The position numbers were made by a program, and so were the translations under genes. Source: Polynucleobacter sp. (GTDB taxonomy: Bacteria; Pseudomonadota; Gammaproteobacteria; Burkholderiales; Burkholderiaceae_D). From it: a stretch of 64,000 nt of DNA. Under the pieces are notes generated by a model that did no database searches, was not told where the DNA came from, and saw only the letters and a list, made by a program, of their open reading frames with translations. Of the stretch, positions 37,929 through 47,290 are shown one piece after another. The stretch is taken from positions 109,224-173,223 of the forward strand of contig JAIPCX010000002.1 of the NCBI GenBank assembly GCA_021737945.1, in the 5' to 3' direction. Within the stretch, counting starts at the first letter, position 1. Every line of letters begins with the position of its first letter.

Positions 37929-38875
37929 TGTGCAGTTCTCCAGTCAAGAATCATCTTTAGACAGGTGGGATCGGTAAATGCCGTGCGATACGCATCATCA
38001 GCATTCGTTGGGTTACTGCGGTGTGTAATTAGTCCGTCGAGTGAAAGCTTTCCGGATTCGGCTAGCTCGCTCACTGAAATGAGGTCTTGCGGCTTCCATT
38101 GCGCAGCAACACGTATGCGCGCTTCACGTAAGAAAGCCGGTGCAAATGAAAACGACAATAGTTTGTCGTAAAAACCAGCCAATACGATTTCGCAACCGGG
38201 TGCGCCACGCGCAATTAATGAATCAATGATTTGTGGATCGCCACTGACATCGCAAATTGAGCGGTAATTCGAGCGTGTGTCATCTTTAGGATCCACCACG
38301 TCGTAACCTAATGCGCCTGATCGGCGAGCAGGATTGGTTTCCCACACAACGGGTTTGCCGCCTGCAATCACTGCCAAACGCGCAATCATGCGACCCAACA
38401 CACCATGACCAATAATTAACTCGGGGGGCGTGGTACCCGGAGAAGAACCCGGCACCACATTCGCGTGATAAGCCGTCGCTGCTAACGCTAACAAGGTGCC
38501 GCGCTCGCCTAAATGATCGGAAACTCGAACCACTCGCAACGCGGGAATCACCACTCGCGAAGCAGCGCCACCAAACAAACCTTTGACGTCACCAAAGCAA
38601 GCTGCTCCCGGAACGAACACCAGCTCACCTTCTTTGTAATTAGTACTACGACCTGCTTGGGCTACACGACCGACCGACTCGTAACCCGGAACCAAGGGAT
38701 AACCCATGCCAGGAAACATAGGCATACGACCTGACCACAGCAGCTTTTCCGTACCAGTAGAGATACCGCTCCAATGAATGTCGACCACCAGGTCGTTATC
38801 CGTCGGCTCTGACAAAACGAGCTCTCTGACATTCAGTTTGTGCGGCTCCTCGACCACGACGGCGTGCGCGTTCAT
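37925..38875 (-). CDS. bchC: Bacteriochlorophyllide a dehydrogenase
   Basis: The 316-residue protein is a zinc-alcohol-dehydrogenase-like enzyme with DIHWSGISTGTEKLLWSG, GMGYPLVPGYESVGRV and IGHGVLGRMIARLAV. It oxidises the 3-hydroxyethyl group to the acetyl group of bacteriochlorophyllide. The ATG at 38875 has GGAG eight bases upstream; a GTG at 38884 is possible. It heads the bchCXYZ-puf transcript, and its promoter with two PpsR sites is at 39021-39064. Confidence 0.93.
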   Translation of the reverse strand: MNAHAVVVEEPHKLNVRELVLSEPTDNDLVVDIHWSGISTGTEKLLWSGRMPMFPGMGYPLVPGYESVGRVAQAGRSTNYKEGELVFVPGAACFGDVKGLFGGAASRVVIPALRVVRVSDHLGERGTLLALAATAYHANVVPGSSPGTTPPELIIGHGVLGRMIARLAVIAGGKPVVWETNPARRSGALGYDVVDPKDDTRSNYRSICDVSGDPQIIDSLIARGAPGCEIVLAGFYDKLLSFSFAPAFLREARIRVAAQWKPQDLISVSELAESGKLSLDGLITHRSNPTNADDAYRTAFTDPTCLKMILDWRTAQ

Positions 38876-39020
38876 GCCTTGCACTCCGTGCGATCCGCTT
38901 GCCTAGTTGTCTCGTAGTGCAGGTTGTTCATTGCGAACCTGTCGTATTTATCGTTTATGGCGGATAGCGCGTATCCGTTTCTGCAGGGGCGCCGAGTCCA
39001 GCACCCTTTACAGGTTGATG

Positions 39021-39064
39021 TGTCATTCTAAGCTGACGCTATTTGCTGTCAAGTATTATTTACA
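39021..39064. promoter_or_regulatory. PpsR/CrtJ sites and promoter of the bchCXYZ-puf operon
   Basis: Site 1 (39047-39064) is TGTcaagtattatttACA, an exact TGT-N12-ACA match. Site 2 (39021-39038) is TGTcattctaagctgACG, one base off. On the minus strand TTGACA (39052-39047), 16 bases and TAGAAT (39030-39025) form a strong promoter within the two sites. The remaining 268-base gap between bchC and crtF shows no other gene. Confidence 0.8.
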
Positions 39065-39152
39065 TATTCCCCCTCGTTCAGAAAGGGCAGTTAATCCTGT
39101 CGATGCTTTTTTTATATCTTTATCGCTCAGGCTAAACCGCGTGTCAGCCGAC

Positions 39153-40304
39153 TCAAACCGCTTCGGCCACCAACATGCGAACTTGCAAAGGAATACGGGT
39201 AGGCAGCAGGCGGATCTTTCCAAATCCAGCCTGCTTCAACAGATCACTTAGCTGCTCAGCGGTGCGCGCCTGACCGCGACCCATCGCTAATAGATAGAAG
39301 CCGAAATACGCATCGCCCATCGCCTCGGCGCCCGGCGTGCCTGACATAGGCTCAGCCAGCACCAGCGTTCCACCTGTTGGGAGCGCGCGACGGATAGCGC
39401 TCAATATCTTGCTTGCACGTTCGTCATCATGGTCGTGAATGACTCGCACGAGCGAGGCGATATCGGCGCCCGTCGGCAGCGTATCGGCCAGGAAGTTACC
39501 GCCGTGTGCTTGCGCTCGATTGCTGATGCCAGCGTTTTGAAAGCGCTGCTGCGCATTCGCTGCAACCGGTGGCAAATCGAACAAACTCATTTTTAAGTGG
39601 GGATGACGCTCAGCGACGCTGACTAAAAAACGTCCCTCGCCACCGCCCACATCCAGCAAATGACGATGCCCGCTAAATGAAAACGCATCCAGAATTTCAG
39701 CCGCTACCAAAGGCTGAGAGGCCGACATTAAACGTGAATAACTCGCGACTTTTTCAGGCGCGATTTCAGCCGCACCAGTCATTGCCGAGTCAGCGGTATA
39801 GGGGTAATACTCAGAGAGCGAAGGCGGTGGGCCGATGCCACGCAATAGCGACAATGGATCGGCCAAATCAGCATACAACACCGAATGGTGTTCAACCATC
39901 GCAATCACTGCTTCGTTGTCGACCAAGGGTGCGCCCAACATACCCAGGCCATAGCGCGGCTCACCTTGTGCATCATGGCCACGCTTTTCTACTAATCGAA
40001 GCGATTGCGCTGCGACGAGCAGACGTTCGGCCGCTTCACGCGTCATACCAAACTGATGCGCTAGCACCGACAAACTTTGCGGACCGCGAGACAGTGTTTT
40101 GAACAAATCCAGCTTTACGCAAGCCGCCAACACCTGCGAATAGACAAAGCCCGCGACCAAATCGAAGACCTCGCGCGCATGACGATGCGCGATCGGACGC
40201 GTGAGCGCAAATCCAGAGGCCGCCCGATGAAACGCGGGGCTAGAGAGCAATCGGTCACGCCAACCCAGCAACCAATCTGTAAACGAGAGCGTAGCGGCCG
40301 CCAT
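39153..40304 (-). CDS. crtF: Hydroxyneurosporene O-methyltransferase
   Basis: The 383-residue SAM methyltransferase has an N-terminal dimerisation part (AREVFDLVAGFVYSQVLAAC) and a C-terminal Rossmann domain with LLDVGGGEGRFLVSVAE, then SLVRVIHDHDDERASKIL (catalytic His region) and GGTLVLAEPMSGTPGAEAMGD. It methylates the tertiary hydroxyl of 1-hydroxy-carotenoids to give the methoxy end of spheroidene. It is directly after crtE, 4 bases apart, in one transcript. Confidence 0.93.
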   Translation of the reverse strand: MAAATLSFTDWLLGWRDRLLSSPAFHRAASGFALTRPIAHRHAREVFDLVAGFVYSQVLAACVKLDLFKTLSRGPQSLSVLAHQFGMTREAAERLLVAAQSLRLVEKRGHDAQGEPRYGLGMLGAPLVDNEAVIAMVEHHSVLYADLADPLSLLRGIGPPPSLSEYYPYTADSAMTGAAEIAPEKVASYSRLMSASQPLVAAEILDAFSFSGHRHLLDVGGGEGRFLVSVAERHPHLKMSLFDLPPVAANAQQRFQNAGISNRAQAHGGNFLADTLPTGADIASLVRVIHDHDDERASKILSAIRRALPTGGTLVLAEPMSGTPGAEAMGDAYFGFYLLAMGRGQARTAEQLSDLLKQAGFGKIRLLPTRIPLQVRMLVAEAV

Positions 40305-40308
40305 GCAT

Positions 40309-41202
40309 TTATGCCGAAACGCGCGTCACACTCGGTGCAACCCGACGTGTGAGCTCAACAGGAACTAAACGCTTGGACTCTAAGCGCACTAGCGTGCGCA
40401 ACTGCGCCGAACCACGGCAACTAGGAATCGAAGCGCTGGCATACGAGATGAGTTGATCGAAATACTGAATCGCACCCGACAAACCGAGTTCAGCCGCTGA
40501 ACTGGGGCGACCATGTGTAACGTCTTGACCTTGCGGTTTGCCTAGCGATTCCGCATCCAACGCGACATCGCGAATATCGTCAGCCACCTGATAAGCCTCA
40601 CCCAACCATTCGCCTAAAGCACGCCAAGGACCCGCCGCTACACCGGCAGCCTGCGCACCTGAGACGGTGGCGGCGACAAACAAAGCACCCGTTTTTGCAC
40701 GCTGATATTCAGAGAGTGCCACCCGCGGTTCGCACTCCCAGGCCTGACCCGCCACGATACCGCTCGGTGCTGCAACACCGGCTGAGAGCGTTGCCACCAA
40801 TGGGCCCAAGCGTTCTGGCTTAGCACTAGCAGCGACTGCCAGGCTTTGATACGCCGAAACAATCAACGCATCACCCGCCAGTACCGCCAAGCGTTCGCCA
40901 TAGGCAGCAAATACCGAAGGACGGCCACGTCGGGTCGCCGCATTATCGAAACAAGGTAAATCGTCGTGCACTAGCGAGGCGCAATGCATTAACTCAATCG
41001 CCGCACCCGCCGCCGCCGCGATAGTTAAATCGTCGGCGCCACAGGCTTGCGCCACCGCTAATGTCAGATGCGGGCGAATCCGCGCACCACCAGGAAACAC
41101 CGAGTGACGAATCGCCGCCGCCAATCTGGGTGGACCGTCCGGCCCCTCTTGGGCAGCGACGGCTGCTTCGAGTGCCGCTTCTATGCGTTGAGTGTTATCC
41201 AT
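40309..41202 (-). CDS. crtE: Geranylgeranyl diphosphate synthase
   Basis: The 297-residue polyprenyl synthase has the first Asp-rich motif LVHDDLPCFD (DDxxD type) and the second, YQVADDIRD, plus HSVFPGGARIRPHLTLAVAQACG near the N-terminus. It makes the C20 precursor for carotenoids and the bacteriochlorophyll tail. The ATG at 41202 has GGAG five bases upstream; the in-frame extension back to 41412 would cross the PpsR operator and is rejected. Confidence 0.93.
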   Translation of the reverse strand: MDNTQRIEAALEAAVAAQEGPDGPPRLAAAIRHSVFPGGARIRPHLTLAVAQACGADDLTIAAAAGAAIELMHCASLVHDDLPCFDNAATRRGRPSVFAAYGERLAVLAGDALIVSAYQSLAVAASAKPERLGPLVATLSAGVAAPSGIVAGQAWECEPRVALSEYQRAKTGALFVAATVSGAQAAGVAAGPWRALGEWLGEAYQVADDIRDVALDAESLGKPQGQDVTHGRPSSAAELGLSGAIQYFDQLISYASASIPSCRGSAQLRTLVRLESKRLVPVELTRRVAPSVTRVSA

Positions 41203-41260
41203 GTTGTCTCCGTCTGGCGGTTTGCGACGATTGAGGACTCTACGTCCACGGTATCGGTGT

Positions 41261-41301
41261 AACTTAAAGCTGTCACATGTTTGTGTCAAGAAAATTAGAC
41301 A
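41261..41301. promoter_or_regulatory. PpsR/CrtJ sites and -35 box in front of crtE-crtF
   Basis: Site 1 (41284-41301) is TGTcaagaaaattagACA, which fits the stricter consensus TGTC-N10-GACA exactly. Site 2 (41271-41288) is TGTcacatgtttgtgTCA, one base off, overlapping site 1 by five bases. On the minus strand TTGACA (41289-41284) could be the -35 with TAAGTT (41266-41261) as a weak -10 after 17 bases. Confidence 0.75.
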
Positions 41302-41481
41302 CAAAGTGAGCTCGGATTTTCCTGGGCTTGTCAATTCGTAAAGAGTGGTCAGCCAGCGGCCAAGCTTCCCAGAACGCTTGTGCGACCTCAAAAAGCCCGC
41401 TCGATGGATCACCTAAGGTCTCGTTTTTCCGGCTAATCAGGCCTAGGCCACCGGAGTGAACAAACCATTCAGGGAGTTGTC

Positions 41482-42693
41482 ATGGGGAATATCGGTTCGT
41501 ACCGCGGGGTACGCGCTTTGCCAGTACTAACTCTCACGCTGAGCATGCTGCTAGCGAGCTGCGGCGGTAGCAGCAGTGATTCAGGCCTAGCCACTGCGCA
41601 AAGTGCCGGCACTAGCGTGGGCTGCCCACAGGTAGGTATGCAATGCAGTGGCGACAGCATCATCCGCATCGATAACGGTATTGCAGTCACCACTTCCGGT
41701 GTGCAGACCTACGCGATTTCAACTAATGATTTGTTGCAGCCCAACCCTGCACCCGGCAGCGCCTATGGCTTGCAACCCGCCACCGGTGGTCTGGCTGATT
41801 TACGCGTTAAGCGCGATGCCACGGGCCAAACCGCAACGATCACGCTACTGATGTCACGACTCGGACTATCGTGGGATGGCATCAGCGAGCGCCCGTTGAT
41901 CATCGAAACCTTTGAAAAAAATCAGGGTCGAGTCCAACTTAACAGCACAGGTATTGCCACGCTGTTTGCACTCCCACCACCCACCGATGTCAATTTTTAT
42001 GACTACGCAAAAGTGTGTGCCGCCGCTACCCAAGCTAACTACGCCAACAATATTTATTTTCCACGTAACGAGCCGATACGCTGCCCTGCGAGTGCTCCGA
42101 ATTGCCCTGCAAGCGAAACCGATGGCGTGCATACACAAGCAGGTAATTGGCGTACCGGTGGCAGCAATCCCGACGACGTGTGGGCCACACGACTGCATGC
42201 CGATGGGGCTGTACAAGCCGGTTACGGTGTCGATGCAAGTGGTCGATTGATTCTTTTACCGACTGCCGATGGCATCGGTGTGCCTTACCCTGGATTTAAG
42301 GGTTATCGCGATTATCACCAGTGGAGTTATGCCAGTGCCAACCTCGGTAGCTGGGTCACGCAAGACAGCGTGTTGATCACAGAATGGAATGGAAATAACG
42401 AACACAACAAAATGCGGCGCGGCTTTGTCGCGTTTGGCGATGCTACCGATGTCAGCACCCTACCCCGCTCCGGCGTCGTGCGTTACACAGGCAGTTTGCA
42501 TGGCTGGTTTACTTATGACAAAAATTTGGAATCACAAGTCATTGTTGGGCAAGTTGAAGCTACTGTAGAATTTTCTACTCGTACCGTGATACTCACATTT
42601 AGTGGCACTCGCATTAATGACAGCAGCTTGACTGTCGTTCCTATATCGCTCACCAGCACACTCAATTTAGGCGCTGCAGAGTTTGCAAATTAA
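41482..42693 (+). CDS. TbpB-like surface lipoprotein, shortened by an in-frame TAA
   Basis: The 403-residue protein has a signal peptide with lipobox MLLASCGG, so Cys27 is the lipid site, after a good AGGGAG ribosome-binding site. The C-terminal half is beta-rich with GVVRYTGSLHGWFTYDKNLESQ and VGQVEATVEFSTRTVILTFSG, a pattern like the eight-stranded barrel of transferrin-binding-protein-type lipoproteins. The TAA at 42691 comes where a further barrel strand block is expected, and the frame goes on intact for 58 more codons. Function unknown. It is not a known photosynthesis gene and lies between crtE and bchO. Confidence 0.7.
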   Translation: MGNIGSYRGVRALPVLTLTLSMLLASCGGSSSDSGLATAQSAGTSVGCPQVGMQCSGDSIIRIDNGIAVTTSGVQTYAISTNDLLQPNPAPGSAYGLQPATGGLADLRVKRDATGQTATITLLMSRLGLSWDGISERPLIIETFEKNQGRVQLNSTGIATLFALPPPTDVNFYDYAKVCAAATQANYANNIYFPRNEPIRCPASAPNCPASETDGVHTQAGNWRTGGSNPDDVWATRLHADGAVQAGYGVDASGRLILLPTADGIGVPYPGFKGYRDYHQWSYASANLGSWVTQDSVLITEWNGNNEHNKMRRGFVAFGDATDVSTLPRSGVVRYTGSLHGWFTYDKNLESQVIVGQVEATVEFSTRTVILTFSGTRINDSSLTVVPISLTSTLNLGAAEFAN

Positions 42694-42870
42694 TTCAGCG
42701 GTATCGCATCGAACACAAACGTCAGTGGTGGTGCCTCGGGTCGATTTTATGTTGCCGTGGGTGCAGGTAGTAGTGGTACTGGTCCGGCCGAAATCGCTGG
42801 AATTTTTCAATTACAAGGTGTCGGTATCGGACCCATTAGTATCGGCGGAGTGTTGTTAAAGCGCATGTGA
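42694..42870 (+). pseudogene. C-terminal barrel segment behind the TAA (same frame)
   Basis: Directly after the TAA the same frame reads FSGIASNTNVSGGASGRFYVAV, split here by position 22, then GPAEIAGIFQLQG and ends VLLKRM before TGA at 42868. The FxGP-x-A-E-x-x-GxF pattern is a usual end of TbpB-like barrels, so this is the missing end of the gene at 41482. There is no start codon or ribosome-binding site for separate expression. Either the TAA is a recent nonsense change, or it is read through. Confidence 0.65.
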
Positions 42871-42911
42871 AGAAGTATGGGAATGGGGTTGATACACACC
42901 AACCCAAACAA

Positions 42912-43817
42912 TTAACTCCGCATCACTTCATCAATGAGCTTAACGCATTGTGTCGGGCTTTCTTCATGCGCAAGATGGCCCAGCATAGGCCACACAACCT
43001 GGCGCGCGTTAGCTAACAAACGCGCCACCTGTGTGGCTTGTGATGGCGGTACCGTCAAATCATTTTCTGCGGCGACTAACCACACTGGCAAAGTCAGTTG
43101 AGGTAATTCACGCTCTAATGAATCCAAATCCCAATTCGCCATCATCGCCAATGCTGCCGATACATGACCTGGATTACGCACTAGCTGCGCATACAACTTC
43201 ATACCCAAAGGATCTAATACCGATCCGGTACCTCGCACTAGTTTTTCAACGACGCTGTAATCCGCCGCTTGCCAGGCAAAAAATCGTGCAGCAAATGAAC
43301 CCGCAGACAGCAAGCGTGCAATCGGTGAAAACAATTGCCCCGCCAAACCACCAAAACCTATAAACGCACCATTCAAACTCACCATAGCAGCAGGTGCAAA
43401 GGCACCATCCAGCAGCATGCGTGCAGCGACTGCAGCACCGGCCGAGTGCCCCACCACCAGCGTTGGTGTAAACGACATCACACGTAATAACTCCGCTACT
43501 TTGCGCGCCATTCCATTCAGCGATTGTTCTTCTGAAGACGGCATAGACGTAAATCCATGACCAGGCATATCAAGCGCTAGTACGTGATAACGCAGCGCCA
43601 ACAAAGGCGCCACATCACGCCATGTATGCGATGTCGATCCCGTGCCGTGCAGGAGTAAAATTTTTTTTGCGTTGAATTCATTTGAAGATTTCAATCCAAA
43701 TTGCTGCACATGCCAAGTTAGGCCAGCGGCTTTGACGAAATGACTTTGTGCGCGATTGGGCCAATCACGACCATCCGTTTCCCAATCCAAACGCTGGCTC
43801 ACTTCAACGCGCTCCAT
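42912..43817 (-). CDS. bchO: Alpha/beta hydrolase BchO (Mg-chelatase-linked)
   Basis: The 301-residue alpha/beta hydrolase has the oxyanion region LLLHGTGSTSHTWRD, the nucleophile elbow VVGHSAGAAVA and a C-terminal LGHLAHEE with the expected His. BchO is regularly encoded after bchD and is thought to support Mg-chelatase; its reaction is not known. Its start overlaps the bchD stop by 14 bases, which confirms the operon bchI-bchD-bchO. Confidence 0.9.
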   Translation of the reverse strand: MERVEVSQRLDWETDGRDWPNRAQSHFVKAAGLTWHVQQFGLKSSNEFNAKKILLLHGTGSTSHTWRDVAPLLALRYHVLALDMPGHGFTSMPSSEEQSLNGMARKVAELLRVMSFTPTLVVGHSAGAAVAARMLLDGAFAPAAMVSLNGAFIGFGGLAGQLFSPIARLLSAGSFAARFFAWQAADYSVVEKLVRGTGSVLDPLGMKLYAQLVRNPGHVSAALAMMANWDLDSLERELPQLTLPVWLVAAENDLTVPPSQATQVARLLANARQVVWPMLGHLAHEESPTQCVKLIDEVMRS

Positions 43818-45648
43818 CCAATGCCGCAGCGCGTACGGCTAACGATACCGAGGCCGCTCCCGCGAAGGGTAATGGCAAGTAACGCGCACGCATTGCAGCG
43901 GCTAGATCAGCTGCCGGCTTTTGTGGTTGAGGTGATGTATCGATAAACAAAACAGAAATTTGCATCACGGCGAGTTGTCGCGCGGCTTCCATCGCTTCAG
44001 AATACGCTAACTCACGACCACCGCTACCGCTACGTGCCACATTCGCGCGCCCATCAGTGAGCAGCACAATCACCGGCGTTATTCCACGTCGTTGCAAACC
44101 TTCAGCGACCGACACAGCAGTATCAATCGCCGTAGCGAGTGGTGTACCACCACCTCCGGGCAAACCTGACAAACTACGCTTAGCGCGAACTAATGAACGT
44201 GTGGGCGGCAATAACAACTCCGCTTGCTTACCGCGAAAGGCAATCAGCGCTACTTGATCGCGCCGCACATAACAATCCGCCAGTAGTAATTCCACGGCGC
44301 CCTTCGCTTCGGCTAAACGATTCAATGCTGATGAACCGGAGGCATCCACGACAAATAAAGTAGTAGTCGCAGTTTTTTGTTTAATGCGTGCCACATGAAA
44401 ATCTTCCGCACGCACTTGAATTTTTGCTTGCTGATTTTTTGCTGTGGCCTTACGAATTTTTTGCCACGGTGCGGCAGCGCGCAAGGTATCCATTAAATGC
44501 AAACGACTCCCATGCGCGGGTATCGCGCGACGCGAACCGGAAGGCCGACCACGCAAACCACCTTTAACCGCAGCACCTGATTTACCACCGCTAGCACGAC
44601 GTTGCATACCACCTGCGAGTAATTGCGATAACAAACCCGCAGGTATCGCTGCTTTAGTCGCTTCGAGAATTTGGTCTTCGAGTGCTTGCGGATTTTGCTC
44701 AGTCGATGGATCAGGATCAGATTCAGGCGAATCGTTTTCTTCTGGTGGCGGCGGTTCTTGCTCTGGTTTGTGATCGGGCTCTTGCTGATTTTCTTGTTCT
44801 TGCTCTGGACTAGGTTCGGATTGCGATACCGGTGGCAAACGCGTGGCGCGCGGTGCCAGCACTAATTCAGCTGCTGCGCGCACATCATCGCCACCCACTT
44901 CAAGATCACTGTTCAATGCAGCGTTAGCACGCGCAGCATAGACCGTCATCAAGGTCGCTCGCGCTGAATCCACACCCAAAGCCATCGCAGTTCCACACAA
45001 CGCATCGAGTAAGTCGTCATTGATAGTCACATCTGACAAACGAGCGCGCGCTGCGGCTATCTCCTCGGGTGAAATTAAATTAGCCGGATAGTCGCGCACC
45101 TCTTGCCACGATACTGAACGCAAATCTAAATCAAACGCCAAACGATCACGCAGGCCAGGCAATAACACTTCTTCTTCGGTCACACCTTCATCTAAAGCGA
45201 TCACTGCAAAACGCGAATCACGGCGTTGATCAATACCATCTCGAACAATATGAATTTCACCACTATCCATCACTTGCGCCAACTTAGCGCCGGTGGCAGA
45301 AGGTAGGCGCTCAGCCATGGCGAGTATTAAGGTTCCACCATTCACATCGGCTAATACACCCTGCTGCAAGATCGGACGACCAGCAGATAAGGTGGCGGAT
45401 AAATCTAAACCACCTAATAAGCGCTCATCCGTAATATTGACGGGCATGCGTTTCCACGCAGAGTCACCCATCAGCGTTTGCAGCAAACTCATCCATGCAT
45501 CACGCACCGGACCCGCTCCGGCGTGTATGCGCGCACCCGCCAAACCTATCGGATCAATCGCTAACAACGCAGCCGCGTGAACCGCCAGCGACCATGTGCT
45601 GGGGGCTTCAGTATCGTGTTCTAGGGAGTCGTTGGAATCAGACATCAC
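43804..45648 (-). CDS. bchD: Magnesium chelatase subunit D
   Basis: The 614-residue protein has an N-terminal AAA-like domain with degenerate nucleotide motifs. An acidic Pro/Glu-rich linker around residues 270-330 (SEPSPEQEQENQQEPDHK) follows, and then a C-terminal von Willebrand A domain with the MIDAS motif FVVDASGSSALNR and later VLLTDGRANVARSG. With BchI it forms the ring that drives Mg insertion by BchH. The linker and MIDAS are diagnostic. It follows bchI by 26 bases. Confidence 0.95.
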   Translation of the reverse strand: MMSDSNDSLEHDTEAPSTWSLAVHAAALLAIDPIGLAGARIHAGAGPVRDAWMSLLQTLMGDSAWKRMPVNITDERLLGGLDLSATLSAGRPILQQGVLADVNGGTLILAMAERLPSATGAKLAQVMDSGEIHIVRDGIDQRRDSRFAVIALDEGVTEEEVLLPGLRDRLAFDLDLRSVSWQEVRDYPANLISPEEIAAARARLSDVTINDDLLDALCGTAMALGVDSARATLMTVYAARANAALNSDLEVGGDDVRAAAELVLAPRATRLPPVSQSEPSPEQEQENQQEPDHKPEQEPPPPEENDSPESDPDPSTEQNPQALEDQILEATKAAIPAGLLSQLLAGGMQRRASGGKSGAAVKGGLRGRPSGSRRAIPAHGSRLHLMDTLRAAAPWQKIRKATAKNQQAKIQVRAEDFHVARIKQKTATTTLFVVDASGSSALNRLAEAKGAVELLLADCYVRRDQVALIAFRGKQAELLLPPTRSLVRAKRSLSGLPGGGGTPLATAIDTAVSVAEGLQRRGITPVIVLLTDGRANVARSGSGGRELAYSEAMEAARQLAVMQISVLFIDTSPQPQKPAADLAAAMRARYLPLPFAGAASVSLAVRAAALDGAR

Positions 45649-45674
45649 ACGTTCAAACGTTAGGTGATTCAGTG

Positions 45675-46709
45675 CTACTTAGAATGAGCAGCAAACACTT
45701 CGTCCACTGCACGCGCAACACGTGTGCCTGAACCTGAATCATCAAGAGGATTACGACGCAGACGATGTCGCAAAGCTGGTGCGGCCATGCGTTTTAGATG
45801 ATCGACTGTGACCACCGTATCACCTTCATACGCTGCTAGTGCACGTGCTGCGCGCATTAACGCGAGTTCGCCACGCAAGCCATCGGTACCTAAAGCCATA
45901 CACAATTCAGCAGCGCGCTCGAGTACTGCATCAGGCACTTGTACTTCGTCGAGTCGCTTGCGACCTGCAACAATACGACGTCGAATTTTTTCATCTTCTT
46001 TGCGCCACTGCTCAACAAAAGCTTCAGGGCCACGTTCAAAGGTATCGCGTCGTTTAATCACTTCTATGCGCAGTTTGATATCCGTAGGCGTTGTTACATC
46101 GACGGCCAAACCAAAACGATCGAGTAATTGCGGACGCAGCTCACCTTCTTCAGGATTACCACTACCGACCAATACAAAACGTGCAGGATGGCGTATCGAC
46201 AAACCTTCACGCTCGACCATGTTCTCGCCCGAAGCAGCGACATCAATCAGCAAATCCACTAAATGATCTTCAAGCAGATTAACTTCATCGATGTATAAAA
46301 AGCCGCGATTAGCGCGCGCTAATAATCCAGGTTCAAAGGCTTTCACTCCGTCCGATAATGCGCGCTCCAAATCTAGCGCACCAACAACACGATCTTCGGT
46401 TGCACCTAAAGGTAAATCCACGACCGGTACGTCGCGCAAGATTGTTTTGGGATTGCCTTTAGTTTTTAGTGGTGCACATTCTTTGCATGAAGGCGTGCCC
46501 GGCTCAGGATCACAGCCATATGGGCAGTTCGCCATAGCGCGCATTTTCGGGAGCATGGCAGCAAGCGCACGTACCGCGGTCGATTTACCGGTACCACGAT
46601 CACCAAACACCAAGACACCACCCACACCGGGATCAACCGCGGCGACCAAAATCGCTTGCTTCATTTCTTCCTGCCCGACGATGGCAGAAAAAGGAAAACT
46701 CAAACGCAT
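45675..46709 (-). CDS. bchI: Magnesium chelatase ATPase subunit I
   Basis: The 344-residue AAA ATPase has Walker A VFGDRGTGKSTAVRAL, Walker B GFLYIDEVNLLEDHLVD and sensor region RFVLVGSGNPEEGELRPQLLDRFGL. The N-terminal FPFSAIVGQEEMKQAI is typical of BchI. It assembles with BchD. A 96-residue membrane ORF precedes it by 21 bases. Confidence 0.96.
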   Translation of the reverse strand: MRLSFPFSAIVGQEEMKQAILVAAVDPGVGGVLVFGDRGTGKSTAVRALAAMLPKMRAMANCPYGCDPEPGTPSCKECAPLKTKGNPKTILRDVPVVDLPLGATEDRVVGALDLERALSDGVKAFEPGLLARANRGFLYIDEVNLLEDHLVDLLIDVAASGENMVEREGLSIRHPARFVLVGSGNPEEGELRPQLLDRFGLAVDVTTPTDIKLRIEVIKRRDTFERGPEAFVEQWRKEDEKIRRRIVAGRKRLDEVQVPDAVLERAAELCMALGTDGLRGELALMRAARALAAYEGDTVVTVDHLKRMAAPALRHRLRRNPLDDSGSGTRVARAVDEVFAAHSK

Positions 46710-46730
46710 GAAAATCTTCTCCGAAAAAAC

Positions 46731-47018
46731 TCAGCTCGATGAAACAGACCAACGCCGCTTGAGATCAGCCAAATGCACCAGACCAGCAGCAGAAAGAAGT
46801 GACGCAGTCACAAACCAGGGTAAGGACATCAGGACAGTGCGCACAGCCAGCATGAGTGCCAAGCCGGCTAGCAGCACCAAACGCAACTCGACCGGATTGA
46901 GCCCTTTGCCAGTGATGCGCCACCACATTTCTAGCGCCATCCATTCCAGCAGCGTGGCCGCTAACACCACATCGATCAGGCCGGTGCCCGCGAAGAATTT
47001 TTCCACCCCGTCCCCCAT
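46731..47018 (-). CDS. Small membrane protein upstream of bchI
   Basis: About 95 residues with two or three hydrophobic helices: GLIDVVLAATLLEWMALEMWW, LRLVLLAGLALMLAVRTVLM and WFVTASLLSAAGLVHLADL. ATG at 47018 is preferred to an in-frame GTG just before it. Its start lies about 95 bases from a consensus PpsR site, so it is likely the first gene of the bchI-D-O operon. Function unknown; a role in chelatase or pigment-complex assembly would fit only by position. Confidence 0.65.
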   Translation of the reverse strand: MGDGVEKFFAGTGLIDVVLAATLLEWMALEMWWRITGKGLNPVELRLVLLAGLALMLAVRTVLMSLPWFVTASLLSAAGLVHLADLKRRWSVSSS

Positions 47019-47112
47019 CACCCACTTCTGGGTCGAAAGCCTATCGAGCAGGTTATTTTTTTACTAACTACATCCCAACTGACGGCCACAGTGCTTACTG
47101 TACACCCCGAAC

Positions 47113-47130
47113 TGTCAGGCTGACTAGACA
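47113..47130. promoter_or_regulatory. PpsR/CrtJ consensus site in front of the bchI operon
   Basis: TGTcaggctgactagACA is an exact TGT-N12-ACA and TGTC-N10-GACA match. It lies about 95 bases upstream of the small membrane ORF that heads the bchI-D-O operon. A TACAGT box on the minus strand (47102-47097) could be the -10, as at bchF, but no matching -35 is clear. The 272-base gap to ssb has no other recognised element. Confidence 0.75.
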
Positions 47131-47290
47131 TTTTTCCCCGTCCCTTTTGTCTCTGTCGGCAGAGTTTATGCAGCTGATCTGCCCCAGCGCAGCCAGACCC
47201 TGCACAAGCCTTGAATCATCACAGCACCTTAGCTATTGGGCAGCGACATCATGACGTCCACCCCCACGTCTCTTATCCACGGAAACAACG

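Noticed and set aside
41203..41412. N-terminal extension of CrtE to 41412
   Set aside because: It would translate the PpsR operator and promoter; the ATG at 41202 has a good ribosome-binding site and family length.
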